A stretch of 64,000 nt of DNA from Granulicella sp. (GTDB lineage Bacteria > Acidobacteriota > Terriglobia > Terriglobales > Acidobacteriaceae). The stretch spans positions 1 to 64,000 of the forward strand of contig DAHXNO010000140.1 in NCBI GenBank assembly GCA_027365345.1, in the 5' to 3' direction. Shown one piece after another: positions 51,962 through 62,994 of the stretch (position 1 is the first letter of the stretch; each line of letters starts with the position of its first letter). The translations under genes were made by a program, and so were the position numbers. The notes below the pieces were generated by a model that worked only from the letters and a program-made list of their open reading frames with translations, had not been told where the DNA came from and made no database searches.

Positions 51962-54715
51962 TCATCCATGGTTGTTCTTTTCAATCGCACCCAACAGCGC
52001 CACGCGCAACTCCTCCTCCTGCTCCAATGTCAGCCGCCTCCCGCCTGAGGTCAGGTAGAATACATCAATCGCTGTCTCCCCCTCGGTATCCACCAGCGCC
52101 ACTTCAACGTTATAGCCAAGATCGCTCAGCGTGGCGCTAATCGCACGCAATAAGCCATATACATCTTGAGTCACAACCTGCAGCAGCGTGCTGTGGGTTG
52201 ATGCAGTCTCGTCAAACTCGATTCTGGTCTCCACCTCCACCCGTGGAGCCTTTCGCCTGGGGCGGCGCCGGCTACTCAGCAACTTCTCCACAGAGGTCCT
52301 TCCCGCCACCAGGTCCCGCACACTCGTCAGGAACCTCTCCCGCTCGCTTTCGTTCAACTCCAGGGTGCGGAAGGTATCAGTAAAACGGAAGGTGTCCACC
52401 ACCACACCCGCCTGATTGGCAAACGCGTCGGCGGTCACCACATTCATTCCCCAGGCAGCCAAAGCGGCAGCTATCCCCGCGAACAACCGTGGCCGGTCTG
52501 AGGTGACTAGAGTGATCTCATTCACTACCGAACCCGTCTGCGTTGCTCCGTGATGAAAGCTCATCTGGAACGGATCTTCGTCAAATCGCTGCGCCATCTC
52601 AAAGTGCTGAAGCATGGTCTCCGCAGACCGCGTGCTGACATAACGCTCTGGAAAGCCCTCCAGAAAAAGCTCCACCTCCGCTTCTCGGCCATGCCGAAGC
52701 GCCAGGACGCGGGCGATCTTCTCGTCCTTCCGCCAAAGACCGGCGCCACCCACCAGGGACCGCGCATGCACACGCTCTTCATCCACACTTCGATCCAACT
52801 GATTCGCTGCGCCCATATGGAGCCGCCACAGGCTTTCAGCCTTCCATGGCGTCAATGCGTCCGGATGCACCGCTGCAATATCCGCATAGGTAAATAACGT
52901 CAGCATGCGCAGCAATTCGTGCGTTTGTACCTTCCCCGCAAAGGCGCGCACGGTCTCCGCATCGAAGATGTCGCGCCGCATCGCGGCAGACATCTCCAGA
53001 TGCATCTCAATCAGCCGCAAAACCAGCCCACACTCATAGGCGTCCATCTCCAATCGTTGTAGTACGCTCCGCGCCAGCCCTGTACTCTCTGCCGCATGGT
53101 TCTCACCGGCGCGGCCCTTGCCGGTATCGTGCAGCAGCGCGGCCAGAAACAACAGTGCCGGATTCTGCAACTCTGCCAGGATGGCGCCAAATCGCACCCT
53201 CCAATCCTCCAACTCCTGGCGTGGCTCGCGCACCCCATCCTTGCCGGCCTCTTTACCCCACCCCTTCCGGCGTACCCCAACCGGTTCAGCAGCCATGCCA
53301 TGCAAGGTGTCAATCAATACAAAGGTGTGTTCGTCCACCGTGTAGCGGTGATAGGCGTCTCGAATAACGAGCGCATCGATGCCATGGAACTCCGGCAGAA
53401 TCAGCTCCAGCACACCCAGAGAGTGCATCGCTCGCAGAGCTTTCCCGGCCTGCCGTCCGGTGAGAATCGAAGCTATATTCCTCCATAATCCAGGCCCCTC
53501 TTCCAGATTCGCGGAGAGAAAAGGAATCGCTTGGACAATCCGGTCCTCCGTGCTCTGTGCCAGTATGGCGCCACTCTCAGCCATGGCGCGAAACGCCGAA
53601 AGCACGATCTCCGGTTCCAGAGCAACATCCACGCCTCCGGCACGGACTGGATCAAGTTCCAGCACCCCCGCCTTGATTCGGAATCCAGCGTCATCCGGTA
53701 TGCGGAGCCGTTTGACCACGGTTGGCGTCTCCACCTGTAACCCGGAACTCTCCGCTTCACGCAGCAATCTCTTATCGATCAACCGCGCATGGCGGAAGTA
53801 GACGCGCATCCAGTAGGCCGCATCCACGCCTTCGCTGGCTCGGCCGGGCAGACCGATCCGCTGCTGGCCGGCTGCATCTTGCGCCTCCCAGTCCAGGGTG
53901 TTGTCATCTCGTTCATGGCGATAGTGCAAAAAGCATCGCACCGCGGCCAGAAACGCTACAGCATCACGGATCTCCCCACCCTGAAATCGGTCGCCGTGCG
54001 CCTGGTCACCCGATCTTTGCCCACTCGACGTAGAAATCTCACCCGCCACGTCGGCCAGGACCATCCGCTTGCCAGTACGCAACTCATGCAGCCACTGGCA
54101 GGCATTCACGTCCCGCAAGCCACCAGGGGAGTCCTTGATATTCGGCTCCAGGTGAAACAACGTGTCGCCGAACTTTGCATGGCGCTCCAGCGTCAACCGA
54201 GCTAAGGCTACGCCAATGGCCCTGCCATCCCGAGAGCGCAGCTTCGCCAACGACTTGTCCTGCAACTGCGAAAAGATCGCTTCATCCCCACCCAGCCATC
54301 GAACGTCCAGGAGCGACAGAGCAAACTCTGGGTTCTCTTCATCCAGGCGCTCACAATCCTTCGCCATCCGTGTGGCTAGCGACACCTGCAGTCCGCAGTC
54401 CCATAAGGACTGAGACAGCCTGCGGATGGGCTCCTTGGCCGGTTTCTCCATGCCCTTCTCGACGCAGAACAACAAATCCACGTCGGAGCACGGAAACAGT
54501 TGTCCCCGCCCATAGCCGCCGATGGCGCAAAGGGCGATCCCCTTGCCCAGCGCTGGAGCGTCCCTTACTTCATCCGACCAAAATCGCAGGACAAGGTCGT
54601 CCACCAAAGTGGAGCGAGCTGCAATCGCCCGCAGGCCATCTCCATTGGATTCGAAGTGGCCGCGAATCTCCGCCATTCTCCGTTCGTAAGCGCCACGCGC
54701 AGTTACCCCCGACAT
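51962..54715 (-). CDS. glnD: [Protein-PII] uridylyltransferase
   Basis: IGGYGRGQLFPCSDVDLLF nucleotidyltransferase motif; LLHDTGKG HD domain; C-terminal ACT domains. Confidence 0.95.
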   Translation of the reverse strand: MSGVTARGAYERRMAEIRGHFESNGDGLRAIAARSTLVDDLVLRFWSDEVRDAPALGKGIALCAIGGYGRGQLFPCSDVDLLFCVEKGMEKPAKEPIRRLSQSLWDCGLQVSLATRMAKDCERLDEENPEFALSLLDVRWLGGDEAIFSQLQDKSLAKLRSRDGRAIGVALARLTLERHAKFGDTLFHLEPNIKDSPGGLRDVNACQWLHELRTGKRMVLADVAGEISTSSGQRSGDQAHGDRFQGGEIRDAVAFLAAVRCFLHYRHERDDNTLDWEAQDAAGQQRIGLPGRASEGVDAAYWMRVYFRHARLIDKRLLREAESSGLQVETPTVVKRLRIPDDAGFRIKAGVLELDPVRAGGVDVALEPEIVLSAFRAMAESGAILAQSTEDRIVQAIPFLSANLEEGPGLWRNIASILTGRQAGKALRAMHSLGVLELILPEFHGIDALVIRDAYHRYTVDEHTFVLIDTLHGMAAEPVGVRRKGWGKEAGKDGVREPRQELEDWRVRFGAILAELQNPALLFLAALLHDTGKGRAGENHAAESTGLARSVLQRLEMDAYECGLVLRLIEMHLEMSAAMRRDIFDAETVRAFAGKVQTHELLRMLTLFTYADIAAVHPDALTPWKAESLWRLHMGAANQLDRSVDEERVHARSLVGGAGLWRKDEKIARVLALRHGREAEVELFLEGFPERYVSTRSAETMLQHFEMAQRFDEDPFQMSFHHGATQTGSVVNEITLVTSDRPRLFAGIAAALAAWGMNVVTADAFANQAGVVVDTFRFTDTFRTLELNESERERFLTSVRDLVAGRTSVEKLLSSRRRPRRKAPRVEVETRIEFDETASTHSTLLQVVTQDVYGLLRAISATLSDLGYNVEVALVDTEGETAIDVFYLTSGGRRLTLEQEEELRVALLGAIEKNNHG

Positions 54716-54776
54716 CGGATCCCTCCCCTGCCGCCGTGCTTCGCATCGCTCAAAATCCAGTTCGTGGCCGCACCCC

Positions 54777-55151
<375 letters not shown>

Positions 55152-56591
55152 TTACCCGCCCTCCCAGTCATAGCCCTCTTCGCCATGCTGAGACAAGTCG
55201 AGTCCAGCGCGTTCGTCCTCTTCACTGACGCGCAGGCCAACCATTTTGTCCACTACAAATAGAATTATCAGCGTTCCCACGATGGAAATCACCCAGGCGA
55301 TGGAAACTCCCGCCAGTTGGTTCAGCACCTGGCCATGATTGCCCTCGAAAAACCCGACCGCCTTGCCACTCCCAAAGATCGGATTGATCACCGAACTGGC
55401 AAAGAACCCGGTCAAAATTGCTCCCAGCGTCCCGCCCGCTCCATGCACGCCGAAGGCATCCAGCGAGTCATCGTAGCCAAAGATATTCTTTACCTTGACA
55501 ACCATCATGAAGCAGAATCCACCCGCGATCAGACCAATCCAAAGCGCGCTGATTGGAGTCACGAAGCCGGAAGCCGGTGTGATCGCCACCAGCCCCGCCA
55601 CCGCGCCGGAGATGGCGCCCAGAGCCGACGGCTTGCCATTGCGCAGCCACTCCGCTACGGACCAGCCAATCGCCGCTGCCGCCGCGCCGAACTGGGTTGC
55701 GACGAAAGCCGAGGTCGCCAGTCCGCTGGCTGCCAGCGCCGAACCAGCATTGAAACCAAACCAGCCTACCCACAGCAGGCAGGCGCCCACAAAGCTGAGC
55801 ACCACCGAGTGCGGCGGAAACGCCTTCTGCGGAAACCCAATCCGTTTGCCCAGGTAGATCGCCGTCACCAGCGCGCTGACGCCAGAGGTAACATGAACCA
55901 CCGTCCCCCCGGCAAAATCCAGACAAGGAAACCGGCCAGCCAGTCCTCCGGCCCCAACCGCCCCGGCATTCAACAGACCGCCCACACCCCAGACCATGTG
56001 CGCCATCGGTGAGTACACCACGATGGTCCAGAGGATCATGAAGACCAGCATGGCGGAGAATTTCATCCGCTCCGCAAACGCTCCGGTAATCAGAGCCGGG
56101 GTGATGATGGCGAACATCAACTGATAAACCATATAAGTCTGGAGCGGGATCGTCGGCGCGTAAGCCGGGTCAGCAGCGAGCCCCACGCCACGCAGAAACA
56201 CATTGTGCAACCCGCCAATAAAGGCATTCCCGCTGCCAAAGGCCAAAGAGTAGGTCACCAGCGCCCACAGCACCGTAATCACGGCCATCATCGCGAAGGT
56301 CTGCATCATTGTGCCCAGAATGTTCTTCTTCCGCACCAGACCGCCATAAAACAGCGCCAATCCTGGACCGCTCATCATCAGCACCAGCGCCGCGCTTACC
56401 AGCATCCATGCGTTATCGCCCGCACTCTGTGCCTTGGCGATTGCTATGGCGTTCTGGGCTGCGCTCTTCTCCAATGCCGCAATCCTGTCCGCCTGGCTTG
56501 CAGCCGGCGCCTGAGCCGCAGCCACACCTGCGGCCAAGCCACAGCACAGTAGCCACCCTGCCAGCCAACAGCCAACCCTTCTCCGTGTCAT
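55152..56591 (-). CDS. amtB: Ammonium transporter
   Basis: ALFYGGLVRKKN; DFAGGTVVHVTSGVSALV; FGVHGAGGTLGAI. Confidence 0.96.
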   Translation of the reverse strand: MTRRRVGCWLAGWLLCCGLAAGVAAAQAPAASQADRIAALEKSAAQNAIAIAKAQSAGDNAWMLVSAALVLMMSGPGLALFYGGLVRKKNILGTMMQTFAMMAVITVLWALVTYSLAFGSGNAFIGGLHNVFLRGVGLAADPAYAPTIPLQTYMVYQLMFAIITPALITGAFAERMKFSAMLVFMILWTIVVYSPMAHMVWGVGGLLNAGAVGAGGLAGRFPCLDFAGGTVVHVTSGVSALVTAIYLGKRIGFPQKAFPPHSVVLSFVGACLLWVGWFGFNAGSALAASGLATSAFVATQFGAAAAAIGWSVAEWLRNGKPSALGAISGAVAGLVAITPASGFVTPISALWIGLIAGGFCFMMVVKVKNIFGYDDSLDAFGVHGAGGTLGAILTGFFASSVINPIFGSGKAVGFFEGNHGQVLNQLAGVSIAWVISIVGTLIILFVVDKMVGLRVSEEDERAGLDLSQHGEEGYDWEGG

Positions 56592-57015
56592 CGTTACCCT
56601 GCTCCGCCTCCTAGAACCCTATGCTTCGCCGCACTGCCGTAGCCGCGGCATCGCACACCTTGAATCTGGCCTTGCCCCAAAAAGCATCCGGAACTTATGT
56701 TGTTTAGTTTCTAATGCTTGCGATCAAGGCCCGTCCCACGCAGATCCTGCGTCTTACCTGACCCAGTGGTTTGCTCACGCCAGTTACTAGTTTTCATAGT
56801 CTACAACGGCTCACCGGCGCCGGTAGAGCGGACTGTATGTCCCCTCCAAGATCCAACCCACATGCGAACAACGGCGGAACGGCTGCTGCTCAGCAAACCG
56901 GACCCTGCCCTGCTGTGAAGCGCTCCGGCCGCTGGTTGATTCCGGCATACAACCACACGGTGGCGAACAAACCACCGCATCGGACCGCCGCATCGCTAAC
57001 CCCATTTCCCGCAAC

Positions 57016-57402
57016 TTGCGTTACTCTTTGGGCATGGCTGATACATGGCTTCACACCCGCTGGTCCAACGAGCCAGTCACGCAGCTCAACCCACTTCTTG
57101 CCCGTCAGTTTGTCTCCGGGTCGCAGTGCATGCTGGCCCGTCTGGACCTGCGCAAAGGATGCGTGGTCCCCCGCCATCAGCACCACCACGAACAGATCTC
57201 CTCTGTCCTTCAGGGAGCCCTGCGCTTCATCCTCGGCGAGGAGCGCGGAGCCACAGAGACCATCGTCCGCGAGGGAGATGTTCTCATCATCCCCGCCAAC
57301 CTCCCCCACTCTGCCGAGGCCCTCGAAGACACCATCGCTATGGACGTCTTCGCCCCTCCTCGCCAGGACTGGATCAGCGGCGACGACGCTTACCTGCGCT
57401 GA
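57016..57402 (+). CDS. Cupin domain protein
   Basis: CVVPRHQHHHEQISSVLQGALRF...GDVLIIPANLPHSAEAL. Confidence 0.85.
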   Translation: MRYSLGMADTWLHTRWSNEPVTQLNPLLARQFVSGSQCMLARLDLRKGCVVPRHQHHHEQISSVLQGALRFILGEERGATETIVREGDVLIIPANLPHSAEALEDTIAMDVFAPPRQDWISGDDAYLR

Positions 57403-57497
57403 CCGCAAAGTTGCGGTATCTTGTGAACGCAGGTTAATGAGCAGTCCGCCCGCGCCCGAGAATCGCTGAACGGGACGCGAAGAGAAAGAGTACGCCC

Positions 57498-58109
57498 ATG
57501 ACAGACCTGGTAAAACGCCAACTGGCCCAATCCATCGCCACCATGACTCGCGTCCTGCGTGACGAAAGCATCCACCAAGCCCTGGTCTCCGCAGCGCGCA
57601 TCACCTCGGATGCCATGCAGTCGGGGCATAAACTGCTGGTGTGCGGCAACGGAGGCTCCGCCGCCGACGCGCAGCACCTGGCGGCAGAGTTTGTCGCCCG
57701 CCTCACCGTCGACCGTCCCGCCCTGCGCGCCATCGCGCTGACCACCGACAGCAGCGTCCTCACCGCCGTCGGCAACGATCACGCCTACGAAAAAATCTTC
57801 GAACGCCAGGTAGAAGCCCTCGGCCAATCCGGAGACGTTCTTCTTGCAATCTCCACCTCAGGCAACTCCAGAAACTGCGTCAAAGCCCTCAGGCTCGCCC
57901 AAACTCTCGGCCTGCGCACCATAGCCTTTACGGGCAACCACGGCGGCGTCATGAAGAATCTGGCGGAGATCAATATCATCGTCCCTTCAGAAACCACCAT
58001 GAACATACAGGAGTCTCATCTCGCGCTGGAACATATCCTGTGTATGCTGGTGGAGCGCTTTACCTTCGGCGAAGAGTTTGGCGAACGCCCTCGCCTTCTA
58101 TCGGAGTAG
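57498..58109 (+). CDS. gmhA: Phosphoheptose isomerase (SIS domain)
   Basis: LLVCGNGGSAADAQHLAAEFV; LLAISTSGNSRN; ESHLALEHILCMLVE. Confidence 0.92.
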   Translation: MTDLVKRQLAQSIATMTRVLRDESIHQALVSAARITSDAMQSGHKLLVCGNGGSAADAQHLAAEFVARLTVDRPALRAIALTTDSSVLTAVGNDHAYEKIFERQVEALGQSGDVLLAISTSGNSRNCVKALRLAQTLGLRTIAFTGNHGGVMKNLAEINIIVPSETTMNIQESHLALEHILCMLVERFTFGEEFGERPRLLSE

Positions 58110-58114
58110 GCCCT

Positions 58115-59449
58115 TCACACCCCGGCTCTATTCTCCAACTCCGCCTCTTCGGTGCCGGCAAGGATTCCCATCTCCACATAAATCGGCCGCATCACCTTGC
58201 GAACCCCCGGCAGTTGGGCGGTAAACCAGATCGAGCCAAGCACGCACATAGACCCCGTGAAGATCAACGTATGCGGGGCGCCAAAATGGTGCGCCAGAGC
58301 GCCTGCAATCAGGCTGCCAAACGGGGCCATACCCACAAAGGCCATCGTGTAGTAGCTCATCACGCGGGCGCGCTTGTCCTCAGGCACAAGGGTCTGAATC
58401 ACCGTATTGCTTGCCGCCATCCCCTGCATCATGCCAAATCCCACCACCGTCAGCAGCAGCAGAGAGAGCCAAAGCACATGGGACAGACCAAAAAGAATCA
58501 GACCCGCGCCAAACATCGCAGAGGCGATCTGGATCATCGTCGTCAATCCACGCACGCTCTTGCGCACCGCCAACGAGATCGCTGACACCAGCGCCCCCAC
58601 CCCCGAGGCCCCGGTCAGGAAGCCCAGCGTATGCGCTCCACCATGCAGAACCCCACCAGCGAACACCGGCAATAACACCATAAACGGCATGCCCATCAGG
58701 CTGCTCAGCGCAAACAACAGAAGAATCGTTCGGATGGGCTTAAAGGTGCTCACATAAGACCACCCCTCCTTCATCTGCACCAGCATCGAAGTGGCCGGGC
58801 GAACCACCCCAGACGGCCTTACCCTCATCATCAGCAAAGACAGAATCACGGCTCCGTAGCTGATGCCGTCGATCAAAAAGCAATACCCCTCACCCACCCA
58901 TGCGATCACCAACCCAGCCAACGCCGGCCCGATCAGCCTAGCCAGATTGACAATCGATGAGTTGATGGCAATCGCGTTACCCAGATCCTGCTTGTCATCC
59001 ACCATCTGGATGAGGAACGCCTGGCGGCCTGGCATATCGAAGGCATTAATCAACCCCTGCAGGGCAGCCAGCACAATGATGTCGGAAATATGGATGATCC
59101 TCAAGAGCGTCAACACCGCCAGCGTCAGCGATTGAAGACCCGCCAGAGTCTGGGTCCACACCAGCAGTTTGCGCCGGTTCATCCGCTCCACCCACACCCC
59201 GGCAAACGGAGCCAGCAGAAAGGTGAGAATCTGACCTGAGAATCCCACCACACCCAGCAGAAGCGCCGACCCCGTCAGCCGATACACTAACCAGCTCGTC
59301 GCCAACCGGGTCATCCATGTGCCGATCAACGAAAGACTCTGCCCGCTGACAAACAGCTTGAAGTTGCGATGCCTCAGAGCCCGCCAGGCGTGCGCAAACC
59401 TGCTTCCCGCTCGCTCCTCCGCCATCTCCTCGGTCACTCTTCCCACCAT
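58115..59449 (-). CDS. MFS transporter (enterobactin exporter-like)
   Basis: ALRHRNFKLFVSGQSLSLIGTWMTRLATSWLVYRLTGSALLLGVVGF. Confidence 0.9.
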   Translation of the reverse strand: MVGRVTEEMAEERAGSRFAHAWRALRHRNFKLFVSGQSLSLIGTWMTRLATSWLVYRLTGSALLLGVVGFSGQILTFLLAPFAGVWVERMNRRKLLVWTQTLAGLQSLTLAVLTLLRIIHISDIIVLAALQGLINAFDMPGRQAFLIQMVDDKQDLGNAIAINSSIVNLARLIGPALAGLVIAWVGEGYCFLIDGISYGAVILSLLMMRVRPSGVVRPATSMLVQMKEGWSYVSTFKPIRTILLLFALSSLMGMPFMVLLPVFAGGVLHGGAHTLGFLTGASGVGALVSAISLAVRKSVRGLTTMIQIASAMFGAGLILFGLSHVLWLSLLLLTVVGFGMMQGMAASNTVIQTLVPEDKRARVMSYYTMAFVGMAPFGSLIAGALAHHFGAPHTLIFTGSMCVLGSIWFTAQLPGVRKVMRPIYVEMGILAGTEEAELENRAGV

Positions 59450-59499
59450 CCCACTCTAGATGCTTCCGCCCTCCCCTGCGACGCAGCCTCACCCACGCT

Positions 59500-59870
59500 C
59501 TCAGAGAAGGCTCCCATCAGCCAATGCACTGCCCTCATCTGCTTTCCTCCAGCGTCGTGTCAGCATGACGCACAGGCAACTTGACTCTCGCCTCCGTCGC
59601 ATGGCTGGACGCCCGCATCGAGCGCCCCGCCAGAACCACCTCTTCTCCGCCTCCACATCGCAAAATGGGCTCTCCATACTTCTCCGGATCCAGTATCTAC
59701 GCCTCCACGGCCTTCCATCGCCATTCTCCGGCAAGGTTTACTTCAGTCTCTTCGGCGCTGCGGAACACAATCCACAAGCACCCATCCACCCCAGGTTTCG
59801 CCTCTCATCCGTCATCTGCAAACCACCGCGCTCCAGGAACAATCCAAAGGATTTGCTCTACATCTCACCC
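59500..59870 (-). pseudogene. Possible decayed coding sequence (tentative)
   Basis: Minus-strand reading with internal stops: DVEQILWIVPGARWFADDG*EAKPGVDGCLWIVFRSAEETEVNLAGEWRWKAVEA*ILDPEKYGEPILRCGGGEEVVLAGRSM... Confidence 0.3.
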
Positions 59871-60058
59871 TGTAAATCTTTCCCAGAAGAACGGTGCGGC
59901 GCATCGAATGCCAAAGACATCAGAGGGTAAAGACTGCGCTGCTCGCCCTTCTGTCAGCAAAAGGAATATCCCTGCGGACCCTCCGCGCCACGCCGCCACG
60001 GGACGATGCACGCAGCTCCCCGTCGCCCAAAGACGTCCCAAAGCGATAAGCTCGAACC

Positions 60059-60709
60059 ATGCACTTCATCGCCAGGTTTCTGCTCTCGGCCACCAGTCCT
60101 GGCCACTTCCCCAGCGCAGCACGCACCTTCGACGCGCCGGAGGTAGCCTTCCTTGGCCGCTCCAACGTAGGCAAATCCTCCCTGATCAATACGCTCCTCG
60201 GCTCTCAGGAGGCTAAAGTGTCCTCTACGCCTGGACGCACCCGGGCGATCAACTTCTTCGCGCTTCACAGGATCACCGGCAAGGGATCCGGAGGCGCAGC
60301 CAACAGCGGCGAACCCAATCTTGCCGCTCGCCCCTCGCTGATCTTCGCAGACCTGCCCGGCTACGGCTATGCCAAGATCTCCAGGTCCATCTCCGCTGAG
60401 TGGCCCAGTTTCATCGAACCCTACCTTGGCGAGCGCCGGCAGCTCGCGCTCTGTCTCTGCCTGGTGGATACCAACATCCCTCCCCAGCCGAGCGATTCCC
60501 TTCTCATCAACGCCCTGCGCGCCATGCAGCGCCCGCATCTGGTGGTGGGAACCAAGTCTGACCGCCTGAGTGGCAACCAGCTTGCCAAGTCCTGCTCGGC
60601 GCTGTGCAAGGCGCATCAAGTGGATCGCGTTCTTCCCGTCTCTTCCAAGTCCCCAGGCGGCGTCAAAGCCCTGTGGCCAGAGATTCTCAGCGTGATTCAG
60701 GAATCCTGA
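60059..60709 (+). CDS. engB: Ribosome biogenesis GTP-binding protein EngB/YsxC
   Basis: FLGRSNVGKSSLIN (G1), STPGRTRAINFF, DLPGYGYAK (G3), GTKSDRL (G4). Confidence 0.94.
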   Translation: MHFIARFLLSATSPGHFPSAARTFDAPEVAFLGRSNVGKSSLINTLLGSQEAKVSSTPGRTRAINFFALHRITGKGSGGAANSGEPNLAARPSLIFADLPGYGYAKISRSISAEWPSFIEPYLGERRQLALCLCLVDTNIPPQPSDSLLINALRAMQRPHLVVGTKSDRLSGNQLAKSCSALCKAHQVDRVLPVSSKSPGGVKALWPEILSVIQES

Positions 60710-60843
60710 CGCAGCAGCAGCGTGTAACTGAAAGCGCACGGGCCAGGCAAGACACGCTGAGGAATGGAGGCGCGTTCTCCAGCGCACTGCCAGACCCGCA
60801 CGGCGTGGCCTCGCAACTCGGTACCGAAAGCTCACCACAGCGC

Positions 60844-61551
60844 TCAAACAGCCGCGCCAACACCCGTTGCGGCGGCTGCGGCTCGCTCCACCTCCGCCAA
60901 CCAGACCACCCGCGCATCACCCGGCACCGGCCGCTGATAGCGTGCAATCCTCTGCACCCACGCGCGCCTCACCGTGTCCGCCTCCGGCAGCATCTCCAGC
61001 AGGCGCGCATCCATCTCGCGTAACCTGGCCGTGCTCGCCGCAGGCAACACAGTCTCCGCCCATCCATGCTGCTCCAACCAGCGCTGCAACTCCTCGCTGG
61101 GACGCACCACCCCTGCATCGCTGTCCAGCGAAAGCAACTCTCTACCCAAGCTGTCCACCCGAGCCCGCGCTCCATGGAAGATCACCTGCAAATCCGGCAG
61201 CACACCCCGCTGCTGCAACTCCTCCACTGCGGAAGCCTCTTCTCCCTCCAGCACCACGCTAAGCGGGCGACCCTTCCGAATCTCATTCTTCAACACCCGC
61301 AACGCCTCATTCAGGGTGTTCACCACAAAGTCCATTCCCCCCCGGCGAAAAACTGCTTTCACCACTGCCGCATCGGGGTCCAGCAGCAGCGCGGTCCCAC
61401 CGGCAATACTCACAGCGGCCGGCAGGCCGGTAGCCGACACTCCCGCACCACAGGCAAAGACCATGCGCCCAATCCAACTCTCGCGCCGCGCCATCAACTC
61501 TCCGTAGATGCGCAGCGTCTGCCGCTGCAACTGCTCCGCTCTCACCAGCAC
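60844..61551 (-). CDS. Conserved hypothetical with urocanase NAD-domain-like sequence
   Basis: AAVSIAGGTALLLDPDAAVVKAVFRRGGMDFVVNTLNEALRVLKNEIRKGRPLSVVLEGEEASAVEELQQRGVLPDL resembles the urocanase central domain. Confidence 0.55.
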   Translation of the reverse strand: MLVRAEQLQRQTLRIYGELMARRESWIGRMVFACGAGVSATGLPAAVSIAGGTALLLDPDAAVVKAVFRRGGMDFVVNTLNEALRVLKNEIRKGRPLSVVLEGEEASAVEELQQRGVLPDLQVIFHGARARVDSLGRELLSLDSDAGVVRPSEELQRWLEQHGWAETVLPAASTARLREMDARLLEMLPEADTVRRAWVQRIARYQRPVPGDARVVWLAEVERAAAAATGVGAAV

Positions 61552-61579
61552 CGGTCACCCCTCCTTCACCATACGCAAA

Positions 61580-61612
61580 GGGGCCCTGCAACCATCGGCG
61601 TTGCAGGGCCCC
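61580..61612. terminator. Hairpin GGGGCCCTGCAA / TTGCAGGGCCCC
   Basis: 12-bp perfect inverted repeat, 9-nt loop, in the intergenic region 3' of inositol-phosphate synthase. Confidence 0.75.
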
Positions 61613-61653
61613 CTCTGGTCTTCGCCGCATCGGTCGTTGCGGCTCCGCAGGCT

Positions 61654-62994
61654 CTACTCTCCGTAGTACTCCAGACCAAGATGGGTGATCAGATCCTCAC
61701 CCATAATGTGACGCAGCGTGTTCTTCAGCTTCATCTGCTGGATGAACAAATCATGCTCCGGATAAACCCCCGGCGCGCTGTCTGGGTCCTTGAAGTAAAA
61801 GCTCAACCACTCCTGGATCCCTAAGCCGCGCAGCGCCGGGGTGCGCGCCGCCAAGTCCATGAACAGGCATATATCCAAAGCCAGAGGAGCGGCCAAAATC
61901 GAGTCGCGGCAAAGGAAATCAACCTTGATCTGCATCGGATACCCGAGCCACCCGAAGATATCGATATTGTCCCAACCCTCTTTATTATCTCCACGCGGCG
62001 GGTAATAGTTGATCCGCACCTTGTGAAATACATCGCCGTACAGTTCCGGGTTCTTCTCCGGCTGGAAGATGTAATCCAACACGCCCAGCTTGGAGACCTC
62101 TTTGGTCCTGAAGTTGTCGGGATCGTCCAGCACCTCTCCGTCACGATTGCCCAGGATGTTCGTGGAGTACCATCCGCTTACGCCCAGTTGCCGCGCCTTG
62201 AAGCCCGGAGCCAGCACCGTCTTGAGGAATGTCTGGCCAGTCTTGAAGTCTTTGCCGCAGATTGGCGCATTCATCTTCTTGGACAACTCTTGTAAGGCGG
62301 GGATGTCCACCGTCAGATTCGGGGCCCCATTGGCAAAGGGAATCCCTTCCTTCAGCGCAGCCCAGGCATAGAGCATGGACGGCGAGATGTCCGGATCGTC
62401 CGCCACAAGACCCTTTTCAAAGGCATCCAGCGTCTGATGCACCGGCTTGGGCTCAAGGTAGATCTCCGTCGACCCACACCAGATCATCACCTGCCGATCG
62501 GTCTTGGTCTTGAACTCCGCAATCTCATTGCGAATCTGGCTGGCCAAGTCACACTTGTTCTTGCCCACCTTCTGCACTTTGGGCGTCAACCGCTTCACCC
62601 AGCGCTGGTCGAAGGCCGCCGGCATCGGCTCGATGCCCTGCAAGAACTCTTTCATGCTCTCCAGTTGCTCGTGGTCCAGCACGCTGGCCGTCTTGGCAGC
62701 GTCGTACAAGTTGCCGCCAAAGATGTCCCAACCCGTAAAGACCAGGTCGTCCAGTTGTGCCAGCGGAGCCCAATCCTTGATCAACGGGGTACGATCCTCC
62801 GTGCGTTTACCCAGCCGGATCGTTGCCATCTGCGTTGTCGAGCCAAACGGCTTGGCAAAGCCTCTCCGAACTGCCTCCACCCCGGCAATGAGCGTAGTAG
62901 CTACCGCGCCCATTCCGGGAATCATGATTCCAAGTTTTCCAGTTGCGGGCTTAATGCTCGCTGCGTCCGGCGAACCGGTTTTGGCTTTAGACAT
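61654..62994 (-). CDS. Inositol-3-phosphate synthase
   Basis: LGIMIPGMGAVATTLIAGVEAVRRG; NGAPNLTVDIPALQEL; GKDFKTGQTFLKTVLAPGFKARQLGVSGWYSTNILGNRDG. Confidence 0.93.
   Translation of the reverse strand: MSKAKTGSPDAASIKPATGKLGIMIPGMGAVATTLIAGVEAVRRGFAKPFGSTTQMATIRLGKRTEDRTPLIKDWAPLAQLDDLVFTGWDIFGGNLYDAAKTASVLDHEQLESMKEFLQGIEPMPAAFDQRWVKRLTPKVQKVGKNKCDLASQIRNEIAEFKTKTDRQVMIWCGSTEIYLEPKPVHQTLDAFEKGLVADDPDISPSMLYAWAALKEGIPFANGAPNLTVDIPALQELSKKMNAPICGKDFKTGQTFLKTVLAPGFKARQLGVSGWYSTNILGNRDGEVLDDPDNFRTKEVSKLGVLDYIFQPEKNPELYGDVFHKVRINYYPPRGDNKEGWDNIDIFGWLGYPMQIKVDFLCRDSILAAPLALDICLFMDLAARTPALRGLGIQEWLSFYFKDPDSAPGVYPEHDLFIQQMKLKNTLRHIMGEDLITHLGLEYYGE

Noticed and set aside
59581-60216. 211-aa plus-strand ORF
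   Set aside because: Overlaps engB start in another frame and is Ser/Pro/Arg-rich; shadow ORF
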